This document shows, one piece after another, positions 5,526 to 5,577 of a stretch of 5,577 bases of DNA. The position numbers and the translations under genes were made by a program. The stretch covers positions 1 through 5,577 of the forward strand of contig JAEZCT010000053.1 in NCBI GenBank assembly GCA_023433405.1, read 5' to 3'. Source of the stretch: Bacillota bacterium. GTDB taxonomy: Bacteria; Bacillota; Clostridia; Oscillospirales; Ruminococcaceae. Each line of letters begins with the position of its first letter. The first letter of the stretch is position 1. The notes under the pieces were generated by a model. The model was not told where the DNA came from. It searched no databases and saw only the letters and a program-made list of their open reading frames with translations.

Positions 5526-5577
5526 ATGGGAGCCTTATTAACCGCCGCCCTTTCCGGCGTCGGGCTGTATTATATCC
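5526..5577 (+). CDS. Start of the next tad gene, probably tadC-like (cut by window edge)
   Basis: Only 17 codons are visible, starting MGALLTAALSGVGLYYI, a hydrophobic N-terminus. A strong AAGGAGG site (5512-5518) overlaps the tadB stop codon with a 7-base spacer. In tad operons tadC, the second GspF-like platform protein, follows tadB, and a membrane N-terminus fits that. The assignment rests mostly on position. Confidence 0.55.
   Translation, partial: MGALLTAALSGVGLYYI

Overview
The window looks like a chromosomal segment of a Gram-positive anaerobe of the class Clostridia. The tad-type pilus genes are of the clostridial kind, and a BotR/TcdR/UviA-family sigma factor sits beside a BhlA/UviB-type holin. 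Base composition splits it in three. Positions 1-1074 and about 4554-5577 are GC-rich, and the roughly 3.4 kb between them is clearly AT-rich.

The outer parts are pieces of a tad (Flp pilus) operon on the + strand. On the left is the end of cpaB, joined out of frame near position 610 to the C-terminal part of the cpaF/tadA ATPase. Everything that should lie between them, including the Walker A part of the ATPase, is missing. On the right are an intact tadB-like gene and the first codons of a tadC-like gene. As read, this tad locus could not build a pilus without another copy of cpaF.

The AT-rich centre carries a + strand lipoprotein gene with beta-propeller-like repeats. It converges, across a symmetric terminator, on a - strand cassette. 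In transcription order the cassette holds (1) a TcdR/UviA-like sigma factor, (2) a UviB/BhlA-like holin translationally coupled to it, (3) a terminator, and (4) a signal-less protein with a possible beta-trefoil N-terminal part and an M23 zinc endopeptidase C-terminal domain. Near-identical candidate promoters, TTTACA-16 bp-CTTWWT, precede the sigma gene and the M23 gene, and TTTACA is the known -35 hallmark of this sigma family.

The simplest reading is a self-regulated bacteriolysin (bacteriocin-like) module. The sigma factor would switch on itself, the holin and the cell-wall hydrolase, and the holin would release the hydrolase. The convergent lipoprotein is a possible but unproven immunity or accessory partner. 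Both the sigma gene (+1 shift near 3955) and the M23 gene (-1 shift at a G4A5 run near 2990) are split by a frame change, so the cassette is decaying, carries sequence errors, or uses recoding.
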